Notes: generated by a model not told the origin, from the letters alone. A stretch of 64,000 bases of DNA from Gigaspora margarita (GCA_009809945.1 WTPW01000320.1:35444-99443); one strand, 5' to 3'. Positions 1 through 11,603 are shown, numbered from the stretch's first letter. Numbers and translations are program-made.

Positions 1-289
1 TTTTTTTTTTTAGTACAGTACTAATATTTATTCTTGTTCTTTTTTTAGTTTCAGATTATTGTCCATTTTATTGGTATGCTTTTCTCATCATTGGTGTTAT
101 CCAGTTCTTTTGTCGTTAGTAGTTTTTTCTTGTAATGGTGGTTTTTATGTTGTTGGGTTAGTAATTTCCTTTCATCGCTAGTGCTGTCCAATTTGGTATT
201 TCTTGTTCTGGTTTTTCATCATAAGGCTAGTATATAATAGTATTCTTTTTTTTCTTTTTTTTTTATACTGTAGTACTACTACTTTTTTT

Positions 290-650
290 CTTTAGAATGA
301 AATGAACATAGTACAAAACATAGTATGATAGTTAGAACGGATAGAGCATGATAGTTAGTATCTAGTTTACAATATTTTTTTTTTAATATAGTACTAACAG
401 TTCTTTTTTTCTTTAGAATGAATATAGTACAATTGTTATTATGGAATGTAATATGATAGTAGAATGTACATAGCACGATAGACATAATATGATAGTTCAG
501 AATATAGCAAGATAGTTAGTATAGGATATAGCATGATAGTTAGTAGCACGATACTTAGTATAGGCATAGCATAATAGTTAGTATGGGATTTAGTATAATA
601 GTTGGGACATAGCATGATATTGTAACATGGCACGATAGTTGGGATCAGGT
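290..650. repeat. degenerate tandem repeat around AGCATGATAGTTAGTAT
   Basis: About 15-20 imperfect copies of a short motif resembling (A)TAGCATGATAGTTAGTAT follow one another, interrupted by poly-T tracts near 370-420. The short open frames here are products of the repeat and have no protein-like composition. The block from 650 to about 1030 is AT-rich and holds nothing I can identify. Confidence 0.75.
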
Positions 651-1039
651 TTATGTTGTAATTTGTATTCTTTTTTGTATTTTTTTTTAATTTTTTTTAT
701 ATTTTGTAATAAATTAAATTGTTAAAATATATGAATATTTGAATTTATTGTTATTTTTATTTGCTTTTTACAATCTGCACAGATTATTGTATTGTTAAAG
801 ATCTGTGCAAAAAATTAAAAAAAATTTTTAATGGCTATTGGCAGAGTTGCAGATTGCGCAGATTTTAGTAATTACAATTTTAAAAAATTTGCACTATATT
901 TATTTACCCGATGCTAGATGTTATAACTTAGTTTTTAACAAATTACTATAATATTTATATGTAATAATCCAATTTTTAGCAAATTTACTTGATTTTAGGG
1001 GTAGCAAAATGTCTAAATTTATGCAGATCAGTTATGACT

Positions 1040-1152
1040 TATATAAGAGATGTCTGGGGTCCTGTGTAGTCATTATGACTGGGCCAACCCGTTTGTACCA
1101 ATAAAGTGCCAGGTACCTAAGTGGTCACCTTAATATAAAAAAAAAAAAGAAA
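1040..1152 (+). mobile_element. LINE 3' end with poly(A) tail
   Basis: This stretch matches the reverse complement of about 60970-61060 almost base for base: both contain TTATGACTGGGCCAA, then a GTTTGT segment, then AAGTGCC, then CTAAGTGGTCACCTT followed by an AATAT and an A-rich tail. Two copies in opposite orientation, both ending in poly(A), are what a LINE 3' untranslated end looks like. The tail at about 1136-1152 butts directly against an unrelated minus-strand LINE fragment. No coding part of this copy is visible upstream. Confidence 0.6.
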
Positions 1153-1862
1153 TTCTTCTCTTCTTTTAGCACTCTATCTATTTTTATTTTATTTCCCAGT
1201 TTGTTCGATAGACTTAACAGCATTCTCTTTCTATCTTCATTCATCATACTGATCTCAATTCAACTTTACTTTGTATCTCTTTCTCTTTCATATTTTACAC
1301 TAATATTTCTGTCTTTATTTTTAGAAGATTTGCCCATTTACATAGTTCATCAGTGTTTACCAAGTTCTATACATTAGACAAAAGTAGAATTTTTATCATG
1401 TTCTTATTATTTATTTGCTCAATTTGGATGTTAAATTTACTATACTTAGTATAACTTATCCTAGCATTCCCTTTTTCTTTTTTGTGTTTGCAAATTTTAT
1501 ATAACAACTTTAGCTCCTTATGATATTTGCACTTTGGAAGGACTTTTTTGCAATTGAAATCTGTCTTCTTTGCTTTTGATTATAATATATGTTTGATTGT
1601 TTCTTCTTGTATCACATTACTTAAATGATTATATTCTATGTCTATTTGCTCTTTTCTCAGTTTTACATTCACTGTTTTTTGATAAGAGTTCCATTTTCAA
1701 AGCTTGTTTTCTAAGCAGCTTCCATAGTTATAACAGTTGCCACTAGAAGCCTTGTGGTATAAGAAAACTTTCTTGTTGGGTCTTCATAATTAGTCCAACA
1801 TAATTTGCTATAGCTGAGTACCCTACTTGTGTTTAAAGAGGCCTATACAAGTTTGTAATTAA

Positions 1863-2020
1863 TAGGGATTAAAACTGTTTAACCATTTAAAAATTGCTCT
1901 TTAATTCTAGGCAGAACTATGTTGGTCATGGGCTTGAATTTTTAATAACAGCCAAATTAAACAGTTAAATAGTTAAATGATTATACAATTAAGAAAAATT
2001 TTAGGCAGTTCCAATCCCTA
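1863..2020. mobile_element. 158-bp hAT-type MITE inside the LINE fragment
   Basis: Terminal inverted repeats TAGGGATTAAAACTG (left) and TAGGGATTGGAACTG (reverse complement of right). The flanks are GTAATTAA (1855-1862) and GTAATTAC (2021-2028), a 7/8 match that fits the 8-bp target duplication of hAT elements. The LINE reading frame resumes on the other side, so the element inserted after the LINE. No coding capacity. Confidence 0.75.
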
Positions 2021-2029
2021 GTAATTACT

Positions 2030-2680
2030 TCACAGACCCATATATAATCTATTCTTGATGCATTACTGCCTCTTTGCTAGGAGTAATCTTTTTATATGAG
2101 TTTATATACTGATATGTATCAATAAAGTTCTAGTTTTTATACCAGATTAGCAAAGATCTACCTAGCCCTTGATTTTTATGCTTATTGTTGTTTGAGTCCA
2201 TATTTGTACTATGTATTATATTAAAATTGCCCAAATATAAGTATATATATTAATCCTGTTTCTGCTTATCTCTCTAATTAGAGATCTTTGTATTTCTTTG
2301 TGGGCATTTTTATCTGTTAATGGAAGATATGCTACCCACACCTATAGTACTACCTTTCTAAAGAAGAGCTCTATTTTGATTAAATAAGAACTAAATCTTG
2401 TAACTTTCCCACATGCTTTTGCTAGTGTTATCTAATTAGGATTCAAACACCTGCACTCTTATTTTGTCCTCTTCTCATTTTGACCAAAGATTTATATAAC
2501 CCAGGTGTCTTGTATTCAACCATTTCTCTTCCTTCTCTTCTATGTTTGTTTCTGTTATATTAATTATATCGATTTTTTCCATGTTGCATTGTTATGCTAA
2601 CCTTATTAGTTTCTTCTCATCTAATTTTAACCCATTAATATTGTGAACTCCTATTTTTAATCTATCAAAGTTATCTATAT
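2030..2680 (-). pseudogene. LINE AP-endonuclease fragment
   Basis: Minus-strand translation gives KIGVHNINGLK and then IINITETNI, the N-terminal endonuclease motifs that appear as KIGYHNVNELK and LLDIIETNI in the plus-strand LINE near 49.47-49.58 kb. Further on, SRIDYIWVCE corresponds to the R-I-D-Y-I-W motif before the catalytic SDH. Several stops and shifts interrupt the frame. The domain would have nicked target DNA for reverse transcription; this copy is dead. Confidence 0.65.
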
Positions 2681-3451
2681 TTTTTCTTTTCATTACATCT
2701 ATATTATTGTTTTTCTGTATTTGTAATTTATTTTGCAAGGCATTACTAGAATTTCCTGCCTTGCTTTTTTTCCTTTAGTTTGCCTGTAGCAACAAGTTAG
2801 AAGCATTAAGCAATTAATTGCTCAATGATCTTGAAATGCTCTCGCATATCAAATAGCATATCCCTCAAATTGTGATTGACCTGTGAAGCTTCCTTATTTT
2901 TATCTTCTTTTCTATTTCTTTTTCTGTGCTATTTCTTAAGTCTTTATATTTATTTTCCTTATTATATAATGGTTGCTTGGATTCTTTTTTTTGCTTTTGT
3001 ATGTACAATTCCTGCTCATCTGCTTTGTCTTTGACTTTTTTGTAATTTGGTTTCCCTATGTTATTTTTTGGTGCTAGATTCCAACTTTATTGAAGTTGCC
3101 TTACTCTGTCTTGTCACTTCAAGTGCATTCCTTGTAAACTCATTTTACTGCCAGTTCAATCTATTGCCATAATAAAATAATCTTGCTTGCTTTGCTTTTA
3201 GCATGTCCATAATATTCTCAAAATATAAATAGGCTATACTTCTTTGATGTCCATTACTATTTCTAGGTGAACACTGATTTCACATTGTGTGATTTTAATT
3301 GTCTCCACTATTGTTTTTGGTAGGTTGTCTACTTTACCTTTGTATATTTCTGTATATAAGTTCTTCTCTATCAAAATACCCATGACAGATAAGTTATTCT
3401 TAGTAATTTACCATATTCCATAGGCAAACCCCAACTTTTTACTATATTCTT

Positions 3452-3775
3452 CTAACATTTTTTATTTTTATATCTAATTTGAATATATGCTGCTTTGCTG
3501 ACTTTTTTGGTTCTCCATTCTATTACTAAAACAGTGCCAAAAAAGTTTAGTTCTTTTTTTAGTTGCCAAGTATTTATTTCTTCTGGTATATCCCATACTG
3601 TTAATACTTTGCTATTTTTACATAGTTTGTATTGCTCTCCTCTATTCTGATTATTTTCTTGATTTGTATTTTCCCTGAGTGCTTTATGTTCTTTCACTTT
3701 TCCTGATGCTTGGTTTGAACCTTTATCAATGATTTTTGGAGGATAGCTATTTTCTTCTATAAGGATATCTTCCAT
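3452..3775 (-). pseudogene. LINE ORF1 fragment, RRM-like
   Basis: A 107-residue open frame with a charged, Asn/Gln-rich N-terminal half followed by a fold-like core. The core starts KVLTVWDIPEEI and contains AAYIQIRYKN, a beta-alpha-beta pattern like that of the RNA-recognition domains in LINE ORF1 proteins. The same core occurs at about 48275-48420 on the plus strand, which supports a shared origin. A second minus-strand open piece (3792-3995, 67 residues) lies immediately upstream in a different frame and is probably the preceding part of the same ORF1. Broken, so not expected to make protein. Confidence 0.6.
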
Positions 3776-4779
3776 CTTTATGACAAATTTTCTATTTTTT
3801 CATTCTATAATCTTTTGTACCACATTTCATTTCTAATAGAATCTCTTGTTTTACTTTTGATTCATTTTTTTTGCTGGGTTCTTGTTCTACCCCTAGAACA
3901 AAAATTTTCTCATCGATTATAACTGGTTTATTGCATAATTTCTTATAATTTATCCAGTTATAAACCTCAGTTGCTTTTTTGACTAAGTATACCACTTCTG
4001 GTTGGTCTATGCCTAACTATGCTGCTATGTTTTTATCTATTGTAATTGACCTCCAAAAGGAATTCCTTGATCTCTTGCTTTTTCTTTTCAAAAAGCTTTT
4101 GTGATGCTAAAATAATTTCCATATTTGCACGCTCTATGTTTGATTATTTTAGAAAATTCTAGCAAGTTTGTTGATTATCTTTTGTTGTGTTCAATGAATA
4201 TCACCTATTCCTGATTTATCTAAATATAGATGTATTATCGAGTGCTGCGCATGTCTTTTGTTGTTTGTTTATTTGTTTATATTATGTATTTGTTTAGTCT
4301 TGTTTATTTGCTCAAATATGTGTTTGTGTTACCAATATGATTTGCAAGACAGAGTCAAGGCCTATCCCCCAAAAATTTGGCTAAAAAAAACTTTGCGAAA
4401 AATTTGTTTCGAGAAAAAATCCAAGTTGGCACTTGATATTTTGATTTTTTCTTTTAAGAAACTTTATTTTTTCTTGTTGTGAACTATTTGCTTAATAGTC
4501 CAGAAACTGTGTGTTATAAAGATTATGTGTATAAGCCAATGTTTACTTCTTGTCCATTTTGGAACAGGTGATCAGCTGAAAGAGTGTTTTTTTTTGTGTA
4601 ATAAAAATATTTAATTAATAAATATATATAATATTAATAAATTAATTGTAATTTTAAGAGTTTTTAATTTTATATATTAAAATTTTATTTGTGAACATAG
4701 TTATTTTTAATATGAACATTATAAAAAAATTATGTTCACAAAAATCATAAAATTTTTTTTTGAATTTTCAACACTGGTT

Positions 4780-5285
4780 GTAGCCCTTATGATCACGCTC
4801 TAAGAATTTGACATGTATATAAGTGTTGTTCTCACCGAAGAACACGCTATTCAACTTCCTCTCTAAATAAAGATATCTTAAATATACATTCCTTTTTATA
4901 ATAAATGCCTAATAAATCATAAATATCCGCATCCCATAACTTAGTGCCAAAATCATGTGATCTTCTAACGTCAACCATCGGAGTTTAACTCGACATGAAA
5001 GTATCAAGCTCTCCCATACGATGGTGACAATATTTGTAGATGCATGATATAAGAGTGTCCCATTCAGAGTGAGTTGCAACCCCTATGGTAAGATCATCGG
5101 CGTAAACCGCAATTTTGAAAAGATCGGAATATCTTTCAGGTTCGTGTTTAAGAGCCTTAGTAAGGGTTCGAAAGCTAGAACGTATAAGAGTGGTGAGAGA
5201 GGGTTCCCTTGTCTTACCCCTCTCTCTACCCTGAAGGTTCTGATATCATTCCGCGTCTACTATGTGTGCTTGTTGTGATTCAAAG
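4780..5285 (-). pseudogene. reverse-transcriptase fragment of a second LINE lineage
   Basis: On the minus strand 5235-5140 reads GVRQGNPLSPLLYVLAFEPL, the strand-switch motif of non-LTR reverse transcriptases (RQGxPLSPLLF). After a frameshift, AVYADDLTIGV at about 5109-5077 gives the catalytic YADD box. The polymerase residues are present but the frame is shifted between the two motifs and stops follow. The YADDL box and surrounding residues differ from the FADDT box of the LINE at 47.6-58.9 kb, so this is a different LINE family. Only about 500 bp remain. Confidence 0.75.
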
Positions 5286-5289
5286 AATA

Positions 5290-5690
5290 CTTTGACATTT
5301 TTGAGGAAATTTGTTAAACTATTTTAAGAGGACATGCACTGAATGACGCGATTAGCTCTTAAATTTGATCTAACAATAATATATTCAATTAAACTCAAAT
5401 TAATAGATAAGATTGTTAAGAAACTTATTGATTGAAGTTGTGTATAAAGATAATATATTGTTTCCGGGTTTGAAATACCTATTAACTTACAGTTTTGGGT
5501 TTAAATTTTGATGTTTTTAAAGAATATTACACAATTTCCGTGATCATATATGTTCTCAATTTGTGAATAATAAATAAGTTATTCTGACATTATATATATA
5601 TATACTACAGTACTACGATAGAAAACATTAAAAATTTAAAAGATAATGCTTTAGAGAACATAAAATCAAATTTGACTTTAAAACACTACA
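5290..5690. other. no identifiable feature
   Basis: AT-rich sequence with a short TA microsatellite near 5594-5606. I see no coding frame or repeat structure of note. Confidence 0.5.
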
Positions 5691-5698
5691 ACAATATT

Positions 5699-5962
5699 GG
5701 CCACGCAAGGTTGATTTTTCTTTTTGCATTATCCACCGACCATTTTTTCAATTTTTCCAAAAAAAATTTTTTTTTTAGATCCCAATTGTGCCAATTGTTC
5801 AATTTTTGATGCTTATTTTTTTCCGCGATTCTTATTCGGTGTCACCCGATGGGGACCTTAATTTCCCGTAATTGTCAGATAGGATTGACGGGGAAATATG
5901 ACTGCTGACCCAATTTTTTGATTCCTTGTTATGCAAAACGAAAAATTAACCTTGCATAGCCA
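5699..5962. mobile_element. MITE with GGCYAYGCAARGTTRATTTT ends
   Basis: The left end at 5699-5730 begins GGCCACGCAAGGTTGATTTT. The right end at 5931-5962, reverse complemented, begins TGGCTATGCAAGGTTAATTT, and the two arms pair over about 32 bp. A second, related right-end module lies at 6004-6068, as if the right half had been duplicated. Related ends recur at 23073-23210 and at 24804-24985, so this is a dispersed family. No coding frame. Confidence 0.7.
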
Positions 5963-6003
5963 AACATTATTCTATTAATTTACAGTAAATTAAAAAAAAA
6001 ATT

Positions 6004-6068
6004 CTGACCGACCGACCCAAGTTTTCGGATTCCATGTAATGCAAAATGAAAAATCAACTTTGCTTGAC
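6004..6068. repeat. second right-end module of the 5699 MITE family
   Basis: The sequence CTGACCGACCGACCCAAG followed by GGATTCCATG and ATGCAAAATGAAAAATCAAC parallels 5900-5962 in the same order. It looks like a tandem duplicate of the element's right half. Confidence 0.6.
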
Positions 6069-6079
6069 TTTATATTTGC

Positions 6080-7800
6080 ATGTGCTTATTTTAGAATTTA
6101 TGCATTATTTCGCGATAGATGAAATATTGAAAGAATAAATAAACAAACATGCTTTTTATAAATTACTGTAAATGATTTTTTTTACATATTGTTTATTTAA
6201 AAAAATTTAAAAAAAAAGATCTATTTATACAACTACATCATCTCGTCATAGTAATTGTTCCTTCGACTAATGTAAACTTAGTTGCAATGTTTTTTTTTGA
6301 AAAAAATAATATTATGGAGTTTTGTTTATGGAAGGTCGTTTGTGTGAACAACACAATATTTAACTTTAAGTTACTTGAAAAATTTGTTAAAACCTTCATC
6401 ACAATGTAATGTTTCCAAACTCGAACAAAGGCTTTGATCTAAAAAATTGTCACTGTGCTTTCATAATTGAAGTTTTCAATCAGTGGAGATTAAAAAATAA
6501 CACATATCTATTGATATATATTAATTGTAATTATTCACATCAAAATTTCATCATCACAAGTCTGTAGTTGATCATAAACAGGAATATTGCGTCATCTAAC
6601 AAGTCAAAATCTTTCTCTTGATTGTAAATGTCTGTTTCTTATCAAATGGCTTGTCCAAATAATTAATTACCTGTTACTATTAAAGCGCCTTTTGTAATAT
6701 ACTTTTTCGCATCTTTTTTTTATCTATCTTCCTTATTCTCTTATGGTTTCTTATTTTAACCAATTAGCATCGTTCCTTATCGAGATAATTGATCCAAAGA
6801 CCTTACTGCACCATTATCATCAAATATTCTGAATCGTTGGCATATCTTTTCATGTGCTATTAGAGTTAAATAAACGTACCGTATGGCTCTCCTGAATTTA
6901 ATAGTTACATTAGAAAATCATCGATTCAACTAAATCGGAAATAACAATAAATGAAAGTTGCTTTCATATTGTGTATCAATTTTCCGTAGATGAAAATAAA
7001 AATGTTACGACTCATCCTTTTTATGCTACATCTTTTGTACACATATCTTCCAATTTTTATCGAACATAGTGTTTCGAACTTTTCCATTATTTAGAAATAA
7101 TGACCAAAAAAGTATATAATATTGACAGTATAGAGAACGAGAAGGTCAAGCCCAATCACTAGTCAAAGTAATCAGGAATACCAGAATTTAGAAATTCTAG
7201 TAACGTAGTGAATAATTAAACTTCAAAATATTAAGTTTATTCAAGAAGAATCTGAAGCAATAAGATAAGTCAAAAATAAGAGATAGTTCTTATCTTCACT
7301 AAATAATCTTAATCAAAGATTAGCAAAACGGATTAATATTATTAAGAATTTTATGCTAAATAGAGAAGCTTATTCAAGAATGAAATGATGGATTAGTTAT
7401 TGCGCACGTACGTACGTATTCTGCTCCAAATCAGATGTAACGCGAAAATCACGGGGGTTTTTTTTTTAAAAAAAAAACTGCATAATAAAGCCCTACTTGC
7501 TTTAAAAAAATATGCATCTGTTTTTGGTTAGTGCAGATCATCTGATTATCTGAATTCAACTACGGTTTAATTAAAAATGACTAGGCTAACGAGTCAAATG
7601 CAGTCTCTGTTAGTATTGTTCTGGGTTCTGTATGTTACTTTATTAACATATGATCCCTTTTAACAGTTTAATTGCACGTGGGTGTTTTATTTGATTATTT
7701 CCCACAGTCCTATTGGAGTAACCTTAAAGTCTTATATTGTTATAAATTTTGCTTTCACGCACGTACAGTCCAACATACGCAAATTTACATCTAAAACTTT
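6080..7800. other. AT-rich intergenic stretch
   Basis: No coding frame longer than chance, no clear inverted-repeat element. There is a short GTAC alternation at 7407-7419 and an adjacent T-run and A-run near 7460-7480. The last part (about 7700-7815) would hold the promoter of the BTB gene, but I recognise no specific elements in it. Confidence 0.5.
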
Positions 7801-7815
7801 ATAAATTTGATTAAA

Positions 7816-9100
7816 ATGACATTAAAATACTTTGAAAAACTTTCAAACAATTATCTTGAACTCCTTAATGATGAAAAAGATTTCAACATAACTATTAATG
7901 TCGGTGAATCTCCAAATACAAAGATATTCCATGCACATTCGGCGATTTTAAAATGCAGATCTTTATACTTTTACAATGAATTGACAGAATTAACGAACAT
8001 TGATAAAGAAAAGAATCATATTATAACACTTGATTTAAAGAACGTTTCTATCCAACAATTTGAAGTTCTTATCAAGTAAGTTATTTTATACTGTATAAGT
8101 ATATTACTGCGTTACTTGTGTGAATTACTTATATTACAAAGGAATCTAAAATATACATAAATTTTGTACAAGATATATCTATGGAGGAATAGTCTTACTT
8201 GAAGAATATGATGCATCATTTATTTTTGAGCTCATGCTTGTTACTTATGAATTTCTTTTTGATGAATTGGCCAAACAACTTCAATCTCATTTAATTGAAA
8301 GGGAAGCTAATTGGCTTCATTTACATTTTAATCGTGTTTATCGAAAAAGTTTTCAGAATAATAAGTTTCAAAATTTACAAGAATGGTGTAATAATATCAT
8401 CATAAAGAATAATATCAATATTTTTGATTCCGAAGAGTTCTTTACACTTCAAGAAAATGCTTTAACCTCCCTTATTAGTCGAGATGATTTACAAATGGAA
8501 GAAGTAAAAATTTGGAATTATATTATAAAATTGGGAATTGCAAAAAATCCTGGTTTACCATCCGATCTTGAAGACTGGTCTTATGAAAATATTATTGCTT
8601 TAAAGACTACTTTACAAAATTGTTTACCTCATATCCGTTATTTCCAAATGTCTGGTATTGACATTATTAATAACGTGCAACCTTACCAACAAATTTTTGA
8701 AAAAAACCTTTGGAAAGATATCATGAAAAAGTATATGACAAATGAACCAATATCTTCTATCATTCTTCCACCACGAACAATTTTAAAACCAGCATTACCG
8801 ACCAGGTTTGCTAATCAATTTTCGAAAGTTATTAATGTAACAGAAATTACTTTGTACTGGGTTATTGACCTTTTACCATGTTTTATGAGCTTTATCTTTA
8901 AACCAATCATACCTACCATTATTGTCACCATTATCACCATTGCAACTTTTCTTCTACCTACCATTATTGTCACCATTTTGATGATTATTGTCGCCATTGC
9001 AATTTTTCATCTAAATAGTAAAATGCAGCAAACAACCATACCTAACGTAATTGTCCGTATTTTAGTTATTATTGTCATCATTGAACCTCTTTTCTTCTAA
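7816..9100 (+). CDS. BTB-BACK domain protein, one intron, altered C-terminus
   Basis: Two exons, 7816-8075 and 8173-9100, joined by a 97-nt intron (GTAAGT donor, TACAAG acceptor). They give a continuous 395-residue protein. The ATG at 7816 starts MTLKYFEKLSNNYLELL, the usual beginning of this family. Residues about 1-110 are a BTB/POZ domain: FNITINVGE, then FHAHSAILKCRS, then YIYGGIVLLEEYDA across the splice. Residues about 120-240 are a BACK region that includes FTLQENALTSLISRDDLQM and WNYIIKLG. Family members normally continue through ILPPR into a TLDc domain. Here ILPPRTILKP is followed by only about 20 matching residues. Then comes a hydrophobic Ile/Thr/Val-rich tail that ends at 9100. 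Family members are thought to act as adaptors for Cullin-3 ubiquitin ligases; that role is inference. Whether the shortened protein works is unknown. Confidence 0.8.
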
Positions 9101-9295
9101 ATAGTAAAAACAGAATAATCTAGTTAGGTGTTTGAAAGGTGGTTTTGATTGTCTAGCTCTAGTTCTATTTTGGTTTTTATTAAATTTATTACTTTACCAA
9201 TGTCTAACAATGTAAATTCAAAGAATTAATAAAAAGCTTTTTTTTTATATGAAAACAAAAAATTGAACTTTTGTTCTACTGTTCTATTTGCCAAT
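8870..9295 (+). other. insert or unspliced segment that splits the TLDc domain
   Basis: TLDc homology stops at about 8869 (after YWVID) and resumes at about 9300 (RLYIFTDNSYEF). The roughly 420 bp between them contain a tandem repeat of CCTACCATTATTGTCACCAT with its variants at 8911-8990, a poly-T and several stops. The segment ends CCAATAG just before the homology resumes, which could act as a splice acceptor. It may be an insertion or an unrecognised intron; I cannot decide. Confidence 0.5.
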
Positions 9296-9710
9296 AGGTG
9301 GTATGAAAGATTATATATATTTACAGATAATTCATATGAATTTAAATTACTCCTTCGAAGAAGCAGACATGGTTTTACTACCACTTTATTTTGGAATTTA
9401 TGTGATAAATATACATTTTGTGGTGGTTATTAAGGTTAAGGGCACTGATGAATTCTTGGTGGATACAATCCTATTGGTTGTGATGAACAATATGATTATA
9501 AATATAGGAATTCCAAAGAAAGTTTTATTTTTTCATTAAAAATATGGTAATATTCAAAATTCCATTTAAGTCATGTGAAAAAAAAACTAGAGAAGAAATT
9601 TATTGTGGTTTTTATTACGATCCAGTAATTTAATCAAGACGACAAATGTTGGTCTAATGAAAAACATTGTGGATATGAGAAATTAGTTAAAAATGCAGCT
9701 ACAAGGATAG
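9296..9710 (+). pseudogene. TLDc domain remnant of the upstream BTB-BACK gene
   Basis: In mixed frames this stretch encodes the rest of a TLDc domain. It reads TDNSYEFKLLLRRSRHGFTT, then FWNLCDKYT, then KVKGTDE, then GGYNPIG and then SKESFIFSLKN. At least two frame changes separate these pieces (near 9420 and 9470), and stops follow in the last part, which still resembles the C-terminal end of the domain. It is the natural continuation of the gene at 7816. That gene therefore once encoded BTB-BACK-TLDc, and its TLDc part is now split and frameshifted. Confidence 0.8.
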
Positions 9711-10355
9711 ATTAATAATAGACCATATTTTTCAGTGGGAGAATATGAATTAATAAAAAATCAAAGTTTTATATTAATTAACAGAATAAATAAAGTTATT
9801 AAGGTTGTGAATCAAAAATATAGCCTCGAATGTATTAATTAGTAATGAGATTAATTAAAAATTTAGTTATTTGTTCATCAAAAACATAATTATTGTATTC
9901 TCTAACTAAATATTAAATGCTTTTTACTATGCTCTAGAATTTAAAATAAAAAAAATCACTATATTAAACAATAAATATTATGTTGGCTAATAATTATGGT
10001 ATTCCCGATTAGGGCGAAGCGATGGACTTATACTTGATGACAGAAATTGTTGATGATTTACATTACGGCACATTCGTAAACTACCCCAAAATTTGAAAAT
10101 TTTGACTACTATTATGTAAATATGATTTTGGCTGAGATAATTAATGCTTCCCAGATTAAGATGCGTCTTTATAATAAATTTATATATCTAACAAGAGTGG
10201 GATAATGTGTTAACCTGTGGGGAATATGGGTTAGATGCATTATCAGAAGGTCAAAAAAATTTTTTCAGAGTTTGGTATTGATTTATTATTAATATCAGTG
10301 TTGGCAATTTTTATCGAAAGTTTCTAATTTAGATAATATTCGTCAATAATATTAC
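9711..10355. other. AT-rich intergenic stretch
   Basis: No coding frame or clear repeat seen. Confidence 0.4.
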
Positions 10356-10357
10356 TA

Positions 10358-10584
10358 CAGTGCAGGACACTTAGAGGTGGAAATTATGTAATTTTTCTAT
10401 ATAAAATTGACCAAAAATGGGACAACCCACATATTTTTAGCTTATTTCTATTGGTCAATTTTAAAATATATATTTTAAAATTTAATTTTTAGCCAATCAA
10501 AATGCAAGAATTCAAAAAAACATTAAATTCTAATATAAAATTTTTGAAAATGGGACATTTCCATCTCTAAGTGTCCCCCCACTA
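10358..10584. mobile_element. 227-bp mariner-type MITE
   Basis: Terminal inverted repeats run CAGTGCAGGACACTTAGAGG on the left. The right end reads ATCTCTAAGTGTCC and then a C-run and CACTA, its complement. TA dinucleotides flank both ends (10356-10357 and 10585-10586), as in Tc1/mariner insertions. AT-rich interior without coding frame. Confidence 0.65.
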
Positions 10585-10739
10585 TAGTTTGCTTATACAA
10601 ACATTTGACCATTTCGGGCAAATTTTTTTTTTTTACCTTTTTCGGCCATTGGCCGGTCAAGTTACCAAGTAACAACACTGATCAATATATAATTTGGTAA
10701 CTAAAATTTAATTTGGGATTAAATACTCGGATTTGGTGA

Positions 10740-11400
10740 TAGAATTTAGCTTAATTCCGCAAATACGCTGTGAGACCGGAAATGTGACCTGCAGCAGACA
10801 NGTTTCTGCGTGACCCGGGAAGTCCGAATTTAGGCATACCGGCGGAATTCCTAGAATTCCTGGAATTAAGGGAATTCAGGGGATGTCAATAATATCACTA
10901 ATAACAATAATACGGGTGATATCAAGGATTATAATAATAACAGTAATGATAATGATAAAGAGAATTCTGATGTGTAAAAATAGAACTCGAATTATTATAA
11001 ATAAAGGCCTTTTGGCCCTTTGGGAACGACAGTTAAGACCCGCTTCCCTTACTAATAAAGTACCTAAGTCATAAATATTATAAACCACATTCCTTTATTA
11101 ACCACTCGCCAAATCTAACACACCTCTTTCGACTTTCGATTTCGACCCTTTGTATTCTATCGGTCGGTTACCCAACTGCTGCGGAACGATTGACCGACCG
11201 ACTCCCGACCTCTCAACGCCGTAATGATAATAGAGATATCAAAAACTTAGTCTCGGCATTTTCCGTCTGGAACACCCGTGAAGATTTGATCTGTGACATA
11301 AATAACCAGATTTTTCAGGGATTGAGACCATTAATCAAGCATTTGTATCAGTATGCAAAAATTTTAGTCTCCTGAAAATTATACCGGTTTCTGGTTCTAG
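10740..11400 (+). other. unidentified region with Asn-rich frame and one ambiguous base
   Basis: Less AT-rich than its surroundings. It has GGAATTC repeats near 10844-10878 and an N at 10801. One plus frame from about 10878 reads an Asn/Asp-rich stretch (GDVNNITNNNNTGDIKDYNN) that stops at 10974. A second open stretch of 61 codons (11190-11375) contains NLVSAFSVWNTREDL. I recognise neither. They could be remnants of one degraded gene or of a retroelement gag, or chance. Confidence 0.25.
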
Positions 11401-11452
11401 TAATTAATTGTTTTCTTTTGATTATAATATACAAATATTAATTAAACCTTAT

Positions 11453-11603
11453 GAATTTGGATCGAAATCCCGACAAAAAAATTCAGTAGTGTCAAAATCT
11501 CGACAAGGTAGCTGTATTAGGTTAGCGTTGGCTATAGTTTGGTCAAATTTTGTTGGGATTTTGTTTATCTGGATTCTGTTTGTCGGGATTTTGACCCAAA
11601 TTC
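11453..11603. mobile_element. 151-bp MITE with CCCGACAAA ends
   Basis: Left end GAATTTGGATCGAAATCCCG followed by ACAAA; right end, reverse complemented, GAATTTGGGTCAAAATCCCG followed by ACAAA. The arms pair over about 24 bp. The CCCGACA/TGTCGGG motif recurs internally in looser form. No coding frame. The target duplication is not clear. Confidence 0.65.

Larger units (their letters stand above)
1160..4150 (-). mobile_element. truncated LINE (ORF1 plus endonuclease region), minus strand
   Basis: Read on the minus strand this is the 5' half of a LINE of the same lineage as the one at 47.6-58.9 kb. In order from 4150 downwards it has ORF1 remnants (3995-3450), a linker, an AP-endonuclease-like region (about 2680-2030) and the linker before reverse transcriptase (1855-1160). 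No reverse-transcriptase core remains, so the copy is truncated at its 3' side. It contains many stops and frameshifts and is interrupted by a small hAT-type element at 1863-2020. The paralogy rests on parallel motifs, such as TVWDIPEE here against TLWDIPKD in the other copy. Confidence 0.75.

Noticed and set aside
279-633. Small minus-strand open frames
   Set aside because: They follow a degenerate tandem repeat and poly-T runs.
4258-4482. 74-codon hydrophobic plus frame
   Set aside because: T-rich low complexity; no signal of a real protein family.
10876-11088. Minus- and plus-strand Ile-rich frames
   Set aside because: They come from an AAT/ATA-rich run; the Asn-rich frame is the more protein-like reading and even that is unsure.
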